Shown: positions 45,352 through 54,589, counted from the first letter of the stretch. The stretch: 64,000 nt of DNA from Herbaspirillum sp. GW103 (GCF_000261365.1 NZ_AJVC01000005.1:124001-188000); one strand, 5' to 3'. Program-made: numbers and translations. The notes: generated by a model not told the origin, from the sequence alone.

Positions 45352-46093
45352 TACGGTGAATGGTTTTGACCGGCGGGTCATAGGTCAGCTGGGGCATGGC
45401 CCCGGCACGCTTCCACAGGTGCCGCCAGCCCGGCGGCCAAGGTAGCGGCGGCCCGGCGTATTCGGGAACATTGCGCCGGATCGGGATCACCGGCAGGTGT
45501 TCCGGGATGCTGCCGTTGCTGTGCCAGCCGAGGCTGAAGGCGTAATCCGGCAGGAGCGTGGCGCAGACCAGTTCGAACCAGCTGGCGTGGGCCTCGTCCT
45601 CGCCCAGCGCCTGGGCCAGTCCTTGCGGGTCGAACTGGGCCAGCAGGCGCGCCAGTTCCTCGGGTGACGAGGAGGGCCCATCTCCCCAGCCCATCACCGG
45701 ATTGAAGTTGTAATCGGCCCCAGAGCCATACCAGCCCTCGCGCCAGGGCCGTTCGATCCAGTTGCGCGGGCCGCTGAAGAGATGCCAGCGCCAGTGCAGT
45801 CCGGACGGCTTGGGCCAGCTGTACAGATACAGGCGCTGGTAACCGGCACGATGCAGCTCGCGCACCATGGCCATCAGGCGCGCATGCGGCATGCGGTCCG
45901 GCGGGGCGCGACGGAACAGGATGGGCGTGCCATCGGCGTGCTGCACTTCGTCCGAGGACAGGTTCAGATCGAGCGTACGCACCTCGCTGCCGAAGCGCGC
46001 AGAAATCCAGCCCGTCATCAGGTTGACGAGCACGATCACGCCATAGCCGCGATGGCGGTGGAAGATGACGGTGCCGGGTGCCAGAGGTTTCAT
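45329..46093 (-). CDS. Conserved-looking protein of unknown function
   Basis: A 254-residue protein I do not recognise. The N-terminal part (PGTVIFHRHRGYGVIVLVNLMTGWI-like, residues 6-30) resembles a small SH3-like beta barrel such as those found at the start of CarD/RfaH-type proteins, but this is only an impression. The rest is rich in tryptophan, proline and arginine (SGLHWRWHLFSGPRNWIERPWREGWYG). No signal peptide or membrane segment is seen. Its codon use matches the neighbours. It overlaps the convergent dehydrogenase gene by 23 bases at the 3' ends. It is probably a real cytoplasmic gene. Confidence 0.6.
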   Translation of the reverse strand: MKPLAPGTVIFHRHRGYGVIVLVNLMTGWISARFGSEVRTLDLNLSSDEVQHADGTPILFRRAPPDRMPHARLMAMVRELHRAGYQRLYLYSWPKPSGLHWRWHLFSGPRNWIERPWREGWYGSGADYNFNPVMGWGDGPSSSPEELARLLAQFDPQGLAQALGEDEAHASWFELVCATLLPDYAFSLGWHSNGSIPEHLPVIPIRRNVPEYAGPPLPWPPGWRHLWKRAGAMPQLTYDPPVKTIHRITPEPQD

Positions 46094-46300
46094 ATCCGGT
46101 CCATTATAAATGTCCTGAGAAAATCGCTCCGGGCCGACCTGTCTCCCGGCATAAATGAAGCTTCCTGCGTGTAAGATAGCGCCTGCCAGCGGCCATTGCG
46201 GCGGCTATCCGGGGGGAAGCGGCTGGCACGCGGCGTCCGGGAGCGCATCTTGCTTATCCCGCGATGTGAACATTTTTGACCAGTTGGAAGATAGGAACCC

Positions 46301-46786
46301 ATGAGCCTGCGCATCATCGCCACCGGCGGCACCTTCGACAAGCACTACGACGAAATCGCCGGCCAGCTTGGCTTCAGTGAAAGCCATTTGCCGGACGTCA
46401 TCGCCCGTGCCCGCATCACCACCGACGTCTCCCTGGAAACCCTGCGCCTGCTGGATTCGCTGGAGATGCAGGACGGCGACCGCCAGCGCGTGCTGCAAGC
46501 CTGCCAGGCCTCGACGCAGCAGGCCATCGTCATCATCCACGGCACCGACACCATGCAGCAGACCGCCCAGGTGCTGGGCCCGGCGCTGACCGACAAGACC
46601 GTGGTGCTGACCGGCGCCATGATCCCCTACGAGATCGCCAACTCCGACGCCTTCTTCAACTTCGGCTTTGCCTGCGGCGTGGCCCAGGTGCTGCCTCCGG
46701 GCGTGTATGTGGCGATGAATGGCCGCATCTTCGCCTGGAACAAGGTCGCCAAGAACCGCAGCGCCGGCGTGTTCGAACCGATCTGA
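46301..46786 (+). CDS. Short, single-domain asparaginase-like protein
   Basis: A 161-residue protein that corresponds to the N-terminal catalytic domain of L-asparaginases. Both threonine motifs are present: ATGGTFDKHYD at residues 7-17 and the HGTDTMQQTAQ motif near 80-90, and TGAMIPYEIANSDAFFN matches the active-site lysine region position, here without lysine (TGAM). The C-terminal domain of classic asparaginases (about 150 residues) is absent, with a natural stop after FEPI. Short stand-alone versions are found in other betaproteobacteria, so this may be a real family member and not a truncation. Activity is uncertain. Confidence 0.75.
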   Translation: MSLRIIATGGTFDKHYDEIAGQLGFSESHLPDVIARARITTDVSLETLRLLDSLEMQDGDRQRVLQACQASTQQAIVIIHGTDTMQQTAQVLGPALTDKTVVLTGAMIPYEIANSDAFFNFGFACGVAQVLPPGVYVAMNGRIFAWNKVAKNRSAGVFEPI

Positions 46787-46812
46787 TCCCGGCCGTGGGC
46801 AGGTTCCGCCCT

Positions 46813-47715
46813 TCAGCGCGGTGCCTGCCGCTGCGCCCAGTCGCGGCAGAACGACAGCAGCGCCGTCAGGCTGGGCGACGGCGCCCGGTGACGGCTGACC
46901 ACCATGTAGAAATGCCGGCGCAAGGTCGGCAGGGGCGTGTCCAGTTCGACCAGCTTCCTCGATTCGATCAGGTCTTCCACCACCGAGCGTGACAGGCAGC
47001 TGATGCCCAGCCCTTCGGCGGTGGCGCGCTTGATGGCTTCCGAATTGCCGAACTCGAACGACGAGGGCAGGTAATGCAGGTAGGGAATGAGCGCATGCTC
47101 GACCGCCTCGCGCGTGCCGGACCCGGCCTCGCGCAGCAGCCAGTCGGCCTGGCGCAGCATCTTCAAGGTGATCTTGCGGCGCGCACGGACAAGGGGATGC
47201 CTGGGGGCCGCGACCACGATCAGTTCATCGGTCATCCACGGCTCCACCTGCACATCATCGGCGTGGCAGGGGCCTTCGATCAATCCCGCATCGACCTCGA
47301 AATTGACCACCGCCGCCACGATATCGGCCGTATTGGCCACCAGCGCCCGCACCCGCGCACCGGCATGCACCCGCCGGTAGGCGGCGATCATGGCCGGCAG
47401 CAGATAGCTGCCGATGGTAGTGGAGGCCCCCAGATGCAGATCGCTGCCGGCCGCCGGATCGCTGAACTGACGCTCGATGGTCTGTGCCGCGTCCAGCATG
47501 TGGCGCGCCTGGGGCAGCAACTGACGGCCACTGTCGTTCAACACCAGCCGCTTGCCGACGCGATCAAAGAGCTGCACGCCCAGCAGACTCTCCAGCTCGT
47601 TCAATGCGGCACTGGCGGCCGACTGCGACAGCGCCACCAGCCCGGCCGCCGCCGTGGTCGAACCGGACTGGGCCACGGCCAGGAAAATCTGCAATTGCCG
47701 CAAGGTGATCCGCAT
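46813..47715 (-). CDS. yeiE: LysR-family regulator, YeiE-like
   Basis: A 300-residue LysR-type regulator. The N-terminal helix-turn-helix domain ITLRQLQIFLAVAQSGSTTA with LSQSAASAALNELE and GVQLFDRVGKRLVLN closely resembles E. coli YeiE. The substrate-binding domain follows from about residue 90 (LHLGASTTIGSYLLPAMI). It is divergent from a yeiH-type exporter gene with a 163-base gap, the same pairing as in E. coli, so it most likely controls that gene. YeiE has been linked to sulfite and iron responses in enteric bacteria. The symbol is given by resemblance and context. Confidence 0.85.
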   Translation of the reverse strand: MRITLRQLQIFLAVAQSGSTTAAAGLVALSQSAASAALNELESLLGVQLFDRVGKRLVLNDSGRQLLPQARHMLDAAQTIERQFSDPAAGSDLHLGASTTIGSYLLPAMIAAYRRVHAGARVRALVANTADIVAAVVNFEVDAGLIEGPCHADDVQVEPWMTDELIVVAAPRHPLVRARRKITLKMLRQADWLLREAGSGTREAVEHALIPYLHYLPSSFEFGNSEAIKRATAEGLGISCLSRSVVEDLIESRKLVELDTPLPTLRRHFYMVVSRHRAPSPSLTALLSFCRDWAQRQAPR

Positions 47716-47878
47716 CGATGACTCCTTTCATGATTCCCGACGGCCGGGAGCGCGCAGAGGCCGGCCCGCCATCAACCCATTGAACAGGTAGATATTAGCA
47801 AAATAACTCGTTTTTCTTTTAATTGCACGACGCGTACAGTGCACTCCATCGACAGCAACGACCTTTTTGGAGAGCCTC

Positions 47879-48928
47879 ATGCGTACCGCCATCCAGACAT
47901 CCCCCCTGCATCCCGCCGCCGCCGGGCTGGCGCTTTCGGGCGCCGTGGCCTGGGCCGCCATGCGCCTGGGCGACATCGGCTGGCTGCAGAACCACGGCTT
48001 CTCGGCGCTGACGGTGGCCATCGTGCTGGGCATCGTGATCGGCAACACCGTCTATCCACGCCTGGGTGCATACTGCGGCGAGGGCGTGCGCTTCTCCAAG
48101 CAGACCCTGTTGCGCGCCGGCATCATCCTCTACGGCTTTCGCCTGACCTTCCAGGACATCGCCCACGTGGGACTGGCCGGTGTGGCGATCGACGCCGTCA
48201 TGCTGCTGTCCACCTTCGGTCTGGCCTGGCTGGTCGGCACCAAGCTGTTGAAGCTGGATCGCGAGGCCGCGCTGCTCATCGGTGCCGGCAGCTCCATCTG
48301 CGGTGCCGCCGCCGTCATGGCCACCGAGCCGGTACTGCGCGCACGCAGCGAGCAGGTCACGGTGGCGGTCTCGACCGTGGTCATCTTCGGGTCACTGGCG
48401 ATCTTCCTGTATCCGCTGCTCTACACGCTGCAGGGCGAAGCGATGTGGGGATTGCGGCTGCCGGACTTCGGCGTCTACATCGGTTCCACCGTCCATGAAG
48501 TGGCACAGGTGCTGGCTGCGGCCCGCTCCATCGACCAGCACACGGCCGACGTGGCCGTCATCACCAAGATGGTCCGCGTGATGATGCTGGCGCCCTTCCT
48601 GCTGATGTTGTCGATGAAGGCGGCACCGTCCCTTTCCGGTCACCAGCATCAGCACCGCAAGCTGTCCATTCCGTGGTTCGCCTTTGCCTTCATCGGTGTG
48701 GTGGTATTGAACTCCTTCTTCCCGCTGCCGGCCCAGGTCAACCAGTTGGTGCTGCAAGCCGATACGCTGATGCTGGCCATGGCCATGGCGGCCCTGGGAT
48801 TGTCCACCCACCTCTCGGCACTGCGCAGTGCCGGCATGAAGCCGATGATCCTGGGTGCGATCCTGTTCGCCTGGCTGATCATCGGTGGGGCCCTGGTCAA
48901 TGGTGCACTGGGACGCCTGCTGGCCTGA
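47879..48928 (+). CDS. yeiH: YeiH/YadS-type putative sulfate exporter
   Basis: A 349-residue inner-membrane protein with about ten hydrophobic segments. Family features include AVAIVLGIVIGNTVYP-type helix near residue 43-58, FSKQTLLRAGIILYGFRLT near 70-90, and the conserved LIGAGSSICGAAAVMATEPV near 136-155, followed by GSTVHEVAQVLAAA. A histidine-rich cytoplasmic loop SGHQHQHRK lies near 250. It belongs to UPF0324, annotated as a putative sulfate exporter; the true substrate is unproven. The ATG at 47879 is preceded by GGAGAG. It is divergent from yeiE. Confidence 0.88.
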   Translation: MRTAIQTSPLHPAAAGLALSGAVAWAAMRLGDIGWLQNHGFSALTVAIVLGIVIGNTVYPRLGAYCGEGVRFSKQTLLRAGIILYGFRLTFQDIAHVGLAGVAIDAVMLLSTFGLAWLVGTKLLKLDREAALLIGAGSSICGAAAVMATEPVLRARSEQVTVAVSTVVIFGSLAIFLYPLLYTLQGEAMWGLRLPDFGVYIGSTVHEVAQVLAAARSIDQHTADVAVITKMVRVMMLAPFLLMLSMKAAPSLSGHQHQHRKLSIPWFAFAFIGVVVLNSFFPLPAQVNQLVLQADTLMLAMAMAALGLSTHLSALRSAGMKPMILGAILFAWLIIGGALVNGALGRLLA

Positions 48929-48963
48929 ACCTGAAGCCCCGATACCGACACCGAAGAAAAAAA

Positions 48964-48996
48964 GGCGCGGTCCTTGCGGATCGCGCCTCTTTTTTG
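48964..48996. terminator. Bidirectional terminator after yeiH
   Basis: GGCGCGGTCC (48964-48973) and GGATCGCGCC (48978-48987) pair with one G-T step; TCTTTTTTG follows on the plus strand and the run of A residues before the stem gives T residues on the minus strand. Confidence 0.85.
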
Positions 48997-49041
48997 TGGC
49001 TTCAGGAAACCTGATGCAAGCAAGCAATTCGTTCAGTTTCT

Positions 49042-49512
49042 TCAATGCAGCTCGCCGCGCTGGGTCAGCTCGCGGATGATGCGCACCGTATCGATATCGG
49101 CTTCCTGGTAGGCCGAGCGACGGAAGTTGTCGTAGAAGGCTTCTTCGCCGCTCACATCCTCGGGCTTGCCATCGTCATATTCGAAGCGCACGAAGAGTAC
49201 ATCGGTCTGCGGTTCCTCGATGGTCATGCTCATGCGCGAGGCCGCAATCTCGCCCTGCGCGGGCACTTCATAGAGCACCTGGATCTGCGGCAGGTAGGTG
49301 ACCTTGTCGATGATGACCAGTTCGCCATAACGCAGCTCGCGGCGCACGCTGTCCAGGCTCTTCTCGGAGAGGCGGCAGTCGTCCAGGTGCGGCATGAACA
49401 GGCGCGGGGACTCTGCGCGCAGGACCAGGCCGCGCCAGAGCTGCTCGCGGCTCAGAGGATCGATGAGCGCATTGAGCGGATCGTTGATCTGGATGAGATG
49501 GTTGAATTTCAT
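49042..49512 (-). CDS. DUF1857 (AtaL-like, SRPBCC fold) family protein
   Basis: A 156-residue small protein that reads as a DUF1857 member: FNHLIQINDPLNALIDPLSREQLWRGL at the start, YGELVIIDKVTYLPQIQVLYEVP in the middle, and FVRFEYDDG followed by the acidic ending. The family has the helix-grip (START-like) fold and its name AtaL comes from a fungal gene cluster protein; no function is established in bacteria. The start ATG at 49512 has GAGAGCAACC upstream. It is divergent from the rep gene with 126 bases between. Confidence 0.8.
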   Translation of the reverse strand: MKFNHLIQINDPLNALIDPLSREQLWRGLVLRAESPRLFMPHLDDCRLSEKSLDSVRRELRYGELVIIDKVTYLPQIQVLYEVPAQGEIAASRMSMTIEEPQTDVLFVRFEYDDGKPEDVSGEEAFYDNFRRSAYQEADIDTVRIIRELTQRGELH

Positions 49513-49638
49513 GGTTGCTCTCGTGATGTTGTTGCCACCGGCAATGCGGGCATTGTCCCACAGGCACCGCCGGGTGGCTCGGGCGGGCTGCTACAATGGC
49601 GCCTCGTTTCTTCTCCTGCCCACGCCGATCGCCTCCGT

Positions 49639-51711
49639 ATGTCCGCCCCCTCCTTCGGCCTGAACAAGCCGCAAAGCGAAGCCGTCCACTACATGGCCGG
49701 GCCTTGCCTGGTGCTGGCCGGCGCAGGTTCCGGCAAGACCCGCGTGATCACGCAGAAGATCGCCCACCTGATCGAAAACTGTGGCTACGAATCGCGCAAC
49801 ATCGCCGCGCTCACCTTCACCAACAAGGCCGCGCTGGAAATGCAGGAGCGCATTGCCAAACTGCTCAAGGATCCCAAGCAGGCCAAGCACCTCACGGTGT
49901 CGACCTTTCACTCCCTGGGCGTGAAGATCCTGCGGCAGGAGTCCAAGCATCTGGGGCTGAAGGATCGCTTTTCAATCATGGACAGCGACGATTGTTTTTC
50001 CCTGGTGCAAGAACTGGCGGTCACTACCGACAAGGCCATCATCCGTGGCATCCAGAATGCCATCTCCTTGTGGAAGAACGGCCTGATCGACCCCGACCTG
50101 GCCGAGAAGAATGCCCGCACCGAAGACGAAGCCCAGGCCGCGCGCATCTACCGCAGCTACGTGGCCACGTTGAAGGCTTACCAGGCGGTCGATTTCGATG
50201 ATCTGATCCGTCTGCCGGTCGAGCTCTTCCGCAGCAACGAGGAAGTGCGCGACCGCTGGCAGCGCAAGCTGCGCTATCTGTTGATCGATGAGTACCAGGA
50301 CACCAACACCTGCCAGTACGAACTGGTCAAACTGCTGGTGACCGGCGTGGGCAAGAAGCCGATGTTTACCGCCGTGGGCGACGATGACCAGGCCATCTAT
50401 GCCTGGCGCGGCGCGACCATCGAGAACCTGAAACTGCTGGGCGTGGATTTTCCCAACCTGCACCTGATCAAGCTGGAGCAGAACTATCGTTCGAGCACGC
50501 GCATCCTGCAGGCGGCCAACGCGGTGATCTCCAACAATCCCAAGCTGTTCGACAAGACCCTGTGGTCCGAGCACGGGCTGGGCGACCCGATCACGGTCAT
50601 GGCGATGGATGATGAAGAAGCCGAAGCCGACCAGATCGCCATCACGCTCTCGGCGCATCGCTTCGAGCGGCGCGCCAAGTTTGCCGATTACGCCATCCTG
50701 TATCGCGGCAACCACCAGGCGCGCATCCTGGAAAAATCGCTGCGGCGCGAACGCATTCCGTACGTGATGTCGGGCGGCCAGAGTTACTTCGACCGCGCCG
50801 AGATCAAGGACATCATTGCCTACCTGCGTCTGATCGCCAACCAGGATGATGACCCGGCCTTCATCCGCGCCGTCACGACGCCGCGCCGAGGCGTGGGCCA
50901 GGCCACGCTGGAAGTGCTGGGTACGCTGGCCGGACAGTGGCAGTGTTCCTTGTTCGAAGCGGTCTACAAGGGAGGACTGGAAGACAAGCTGACCGACCGC
51001 CAGCTGCTGCCGCTGCGCAAGTTCTGCGACTTCATCAATGCGCTGGAATCCCGCGCCACCCGCCCCGGCCCCTCCGGCAGCGGCGCCGAGGCCGGCAAGG
51101 TGCTGGACGACATGATGGAGGCCATCAACTACGAGTTCTACCTCTACGACAGCTTCGAGGAGCGCGCTGCGCAGGCGCGCTGGCAGAACGTGGTCGACTT
51201 CATCAATTGGCTCAAGGAACGCGCCTGCGGTGGACGTGATGGCGAGGGCGAAGAGAAGAACCTGCTGGAAATCACCCAGATGGTGGCGCTCATGAGCATG
51301 CTCGAAGGGCGCGACGAAGAGCAGGATGCGGTGCGCATGTCGACCCTGCATGCCTCCAAGGGACTGGAGTTTCCGCACGTGTTCCTGGTCGGTGTGGAGG
51401 AAGGCATCCTGCCGCACAAGGGCGATCCGGATACCCCACCGGAACAAGCCGCTGCGCGCGTGGAAGAGGAGCGTCGTCTGATGTACGTGGGCATCACGCG
51501 CGCGCAGCGCTCGCTGCACGTGTCCTGGTGCAAGCGCCGCAAGCGCGCCAAGGAAGTGATCGATTGCCAGATCTCGCGCTTCGTCAAGGAGATGCGCCTG
51601 GACGAAGGCGAGGCGGTGCCGCAGGAGAGCGAGAAGATCACGCCGCAGGCGCGGCTGGCCAATTTGAAGGCCTTGTTGCAGAAGCCGCGCAATACGCCGG
51701 AACAAGGTTAG
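49639..51711 (+). CDS. rep: ATP-dependent DNA helicase Rep
   Basis: A 690-residue UvrD/Rep family 3'-5' helicase that helps replication forks pass bound proteins. Motif I (Walker A) is AGAGSGKTRV near residues 28-37; motif Ia TFTNKAA; motif II DEYQDTN near 216-222; motif III GDDDQAIYAWRGA; motif IV QNYRSS; motif V STLHASKGLEF near 568; motif VI ERRLMYVGITRAQ near 610. The start at 49639 begins the family sequence (LNKPQSEAV follows); the open frame extends about 200 codons upstream through DUF1857 antisense and is not real there. The Rep-type C-terminus is moderately basic. Confidence 0.95.
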   Translation: MSAPSFGLNKPQSEAVHYMAGPCLVLAGAGSGKTRVITQKIAHLIENCGYESRNIAALTFTNKAALEMQERIAKLLKDPKQAKHLTVSTFHSLGVKILRQESKHLGLKDRFSIMDSDDCFSLVQELAVTTDKAIIRGIQNAISLWKNGLIDPDLAEKNARTEDEAQAARIYRSYVATLKAYQAVDFDDLIRLPVELFRSNEEVRDRWQRKLRYLLIDEYQDTNTCQYELVKLLVTGVGKKPMFTAVGDDDQAIYAWRGATIENLKLLGVDFPNLHLIKLEQNYRSSTRILQAANAVISNNPKLFDKTLWSEHGLGDPITVMAMDDEEAEADQIAITLSAHRFERRAKFADYAILYRGNHQARILEKSLRRERIPYVMSGGQSYFDRAEIKDIIAYLRLIANQDDDPAFIRAVTTPRRGVGQATLEVLGTLAGQWQCSLFEAVYKGGLEDKLTDRQLLPLRKFCDFINALESRATRPGPSGSGAEAGKVLDDMMEAINYEFYLYDSFEERAAQARWQNVVDFINWLKERACGGRDGEGEEKNLLEITQMVALMSMLEGRDEEQDAVRMSTLHASKGLEFPHVFLVGVEEGILPHKGDPDTPPEQAAARVEEERRLMYVGITRAQRSLHVSWCKRRKRAKEVIDCQISRFVKEMRLDEGEAVPQESEKITPQARLANLKALLQKPRNTPEQG

Positions 51712-52057
51712 CACCTGCCGTATCGGGGACTGACAGGGCCGGCTCCCTTGTCCAGCTGCATCCATCCGGTTGACAGTCATTGCTTCACAACGGATTGACT
51801 GCCAATCAAAACTGCCAAAATGATTTGGCGAAAAAATCGAATTACTTCCATTGAGAAAGTGCCTCGTGCAACGGAGACTGTCGCCTTCGTCGCTCGGGGC
51901 CTCAGCTGCATCGATGAGTCCATGGGCATAGGCCGCATCCGGAACTTCCTCATTCAAGCAGAGCGTGTGCTCACTTCGCAAGAGGTGCTGCGATTTTCTC
52001 CTGTTTGTTCACTGGCATGTTTCGGAATGCGCGAATTCTCTCTGGAAGCCGCATCGC
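51712..52057 (+). other. 346-base gap before the T6SS patch
   Basis: No protein gene is supported. A short dyad GCCAAA/TTTGGC lies at 51814-51829. TTGACT at 51795-51800 followed 17 bases later by AAATGA is a weak promoter candidate for the truncated vgrG. Nothing else was recognised. Confidence 0.4.
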
Positions 52058-53377
52058 ATGCCCTCCCCCTCGCCGAATCATTCACCACGCTCCCAAGCGC
52101 GCATTACGCAGCATCTCACGCAGCATCGTCGGCTGCTCCAACTGGACTCGCCACTCGGGCCAGACGTCCTCTTGCCACAAAGGCTGATCGCCACCGAGCG
52201 ACTCAATGAAGGCTACGAAGTCACCATCGATCTGCTGAGCACGCACACTGGTCTCGCACTGGAACAGTTGATTGCGCAGCCAGTCACGCTGTGGATCCGA
52301 CAGCATGAAGGCGACACCCTGCCCTGGCACGGCTACGTGCATACCGCAAAGCGCCTGGGCAGTGACGGCGGACTCGATTTCTGCCAGCTCTCGTTCTCTT
52401 CGTGGCTGCATTTCCTGCGCTTTCGCAAGGATGCCCGGATCTGGCAGGACAAGAGGACCGAGGACATTCTCGCCGACGTCTTCAACAACCATCCGCAAGC
52501 ACGTGGCCATTACCGTTTCGCACTTGAACGAACTTATGTCCCGCGATCCTATTGCACCCAGTACGAAACCGACTGGCATTTCGTCCAGCGCCTGATGGAA
52601 GAAGAAGGCTGGTTCGCCCATCACGAACAGCGGGAAGATGGCAACGGCCACGTCCTGGTCATCACCGACAATACGTGGAGCCTGCCCGGCTTGCCCCAGC
52701 AAGGCATCGCCTTCCACGGTGCAGCCCCCCGCGATGAGCTGGACAAGATCCTCCATTGGAGCGCCAGCCGCACGCTTTCCTCCAAGACATGGCGGGGCCG
52801 CAGCGACAACTACAAATCGCCCCGCATGCAGAAGGAGGCCGAAGAACAGGTGATGCCCGAATACGGCCAGCTGCCCGCGCAGCTGGAGATGTATGAGTAC
52901 ACCGGTGCTTACAGTTTTGCGCAGCAGGCACAAGGCAATCGACAGGCCGACCTGCAAGTGGAGCAGTGGGAATCCTCCATGCAGCGCTACGCTGCCGTCT
53001 CGGGTGTACGCAATCTGGCTTGCGGACGCTGGTTCAGGCTGGAAGAACATCCCCTGCACCGGGCCGAGCCCGACAGGGAACGCCAGTTCGTCATCCTGGC
53101 CATAGATTGGTTCATCGAGAACAACCTTCCCCTGTCGCATCAGGCACTGGATTTTCCGGGCAGCCTGAGCGCCACGCTGGCAGCATTCAAGGACTCGATC
53201 CGGCGCGAACGGCAGGTCGATGAAACGGACAACGAACACACCGGCCATTGCTTCAACCGCTTCGAGGTACAGCGCCGCAAGCTGCCGTTTCGTGCTGCGC
53301 GCACGCATGCCAGGCCGGTCATCCACCTGTGGGACAAGGTGATTCGCACACTACGCACACGCCCCGGCGCATTCTGA
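52058..53377 (+). pseudogene. vgrG: Truncated type VI secretion spike protein VgrG
   Basis: VgrG trimers form the tip of the type VI secretion needle. The 439 residues cover the gp27-like domain: LLQLDSPLGPDVLLPQRL near the start, RTEDILADVFNNHP near 140, YCTQYETDWHFVQRLMEEEGWF near 165-185, and ARTHARPV near the end. In complete VgrGs that last motif leads directly into the gp5-like OB domain and the needle beta-helix. Here the protein instead ends after 16 unrelated residues and a stop, so the spike part is missing. The start at 52058 fits the usual N-terminus; a GTG at 51965 is in frame. It is probably non-functional as a spike, unless it acts in trans. Confidence 0.8.
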
Positions 53378-53397
53378 TCCCATCTTTGTCGATGATC

Positions 53398-53874
53398 ATG
53401 AATACGAAGCACATAGCACTTGCTCAGTTTGATTCGTCCGTTCGCTTGTTGCTCATTGATCTTGCTGGGTTAGAAAGACAGCTCATTCCCGCTGCGACAA
53501 TTGATACAAAAAAGATCTGCTTTGGCTTTTATGAGATGGAAAGCGAGTCACCTGCTCTGAATACAGTAGCGCTATTCGCCACGCCAGAAGGTCCAGTAAT
53601 GCTACTTAACGATCGGCTCTATCCACTCTCTTTAGGAAAAACAAAAATAAAAATATCAGATGACGGAAAACACACTCATTTCCGCGTTCTTCATGAGAAC
53701 CAACATATCTTTGGAATGTTCATGGAGCCAAAATTCGGGATCGGACTACACCCGTATAGCAACGAGCGCGAAGACATCGATTTCTATTATTGGTTAAGCA
53801 CGAAGGTAGGAAATCCAGATTTCTATTCAACCTATACAAGAGCGATCGTGTACGCCGATCTGGATGACGAATAA
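53398..53874 (+). CDS. Unknown protein in the T6SS patch, AT-richer than neighbours
   Basis: A 158-residue protein I do not recognise. It has no signal peptide and no clear membrane helix; it reads as a mixed alpha/beta domain with aromatic residues in the last third (REDIDFYYWLSTKVGNPDFYSTYTRA). Its base composition is clearly lower in GC than the surrounding chromosome, a sign of transfer. The start is either the ATG at 53398 or the one two codons before. It lies between the truncated vgrG and a truncated immunity gene, so a role as an effector, adaptor or immunity protein is possible from position alone. Confidence 0.6.
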   Translation: MNTKHIALAQFDSSVRLLLIDLAGLERQLIPAATIDTKKICFGFYEMESESPALNTVALFATPEGPVMLLNDRLYPLSLGKTKIKISDDGKHTHFRVLHENQHIFGMFMEPKFGIGLHPYSNEREDIDFYYWLSTKVGNPDFYSTYTRAIVYADLDDE

Positions 53875-53881
53875 GGTAGTC

Positions 53882-54244
53882 ATGAAAAACACATATCTCC
53901 GGCAAGCTGGAATTGTGCTCATATTGATCTTGCTGACATTCTTTGCATGCCAAGCCAAATCACCAGTACTCACGTCGGTGGAAAAAGAGCATATGCGGTC
54001 GATCAGCGAAAAAATGACCCCGAGATGTTTTGGACGCTATCTGATTGACTTGCCGGAAAGCTTCGTTCTCAACACCGAGGGCGGACAGGAAATAGACGGT
54101 GTCACCATTGATATCAAAGCGCAGTCAGAAACAGAGTTTCGGCAAGCGCTGGAGGCAAGAAAGAGAGTGCTTGAGTCGGAAAGCCACGCATGCCACTACC
54201 CATCATCCGTCTCGGCGACTCCACTTCCCATGGCGGCAAAGTGA
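53882..54244 (+). pseudogene. Truncated Tli4-like T6SS immunity lipoprotein
   Basis: The first ~100 residues read as the N-terminus of a Tli4-type immunity protein: lipoprotein signal with a lipobox ending FFAC (cysteine near residue 23), then MTPRCFGRYLIDLPESFVLN and GGQEIDGVTIDIKAQSETEF. Tli4 proteins protect against Tle4-type lipase effectors and are normally about 300-400 residues. Here the similarity stops near residue 103 (LESESHA), where the frame runs into the start of the PAAR gene in another frame, and the rest of the immunity domain is absent. AAGG precedes the ATG. No lipase gene is adjacent. Confidence 0.65.
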
Positions 54245-54456
54245 TCTCCGCCGCCCCCACCCACACCCTCCACGGCATCGGCATTGCCCGCGTCGGTGAC
54301 CTGGTCAGTTGTCCCAAGGATGGGCACGGCACCAATCCGATCATCGAGGGGGCGCCGACCTGGCTGATCGGTGATCGCATGGTCGCCCTGCAAGGGCATC
54401 GTGCTGCCTGCGGGTGCAGCCTCGTTTCCAGCCTGGCCACGGCCTCCTATGGCTGA
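54190..54456 (+). CDS. PAAR-domain protein (T6SS spike tip)
   Basis: An 88-residue PAAR protein that caps the VgrG spike and sharpens it. The fold signatures are visible: RLGDSTSHGGKVISAAP, HGIGIARVGDLVSCPKDGHG, IIEGAPTWLIGDRMVALQGHRAACGCSLV, with the zinc-type ligands His and Cys (CPKDGHG, GHRAACGC). There is no C-terminal effector extension, so it is a stand-alone tip. The start codon lies inside the end of the truncated Tli4 frame. It is the only gene of the patch that looks complete. No T6SS core genes (tss) are in the window. Confidence 0.88.
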   Translation: MPLPIIRLGDSTSHGGKVISAAPTHTLHGIGIARVGDLVSCPKDGHGTNPIIEGAPTWLIGDRMVALQGHRAACGCSLVSSLATASYG

Positions 54457-54589
54457 CAGCCAGCGCCGCCGGTCCGGAGCAGGGCAACATTTGCGCATAT
54501 CCGCCCTGAAAATTGCACCGACACCACGCTTTGCGCCATTTCCTGCCCCTTTTTGACGCACCATTGCCCGCCACCACCCCCGGGCGGTT

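Noticed and set aside
51820-52209. 129-codon frame across the start of the truncated vgrG
   Set aside because: No ribosome site, no motif, and the second half is a frame-shifted reading of vgrG.
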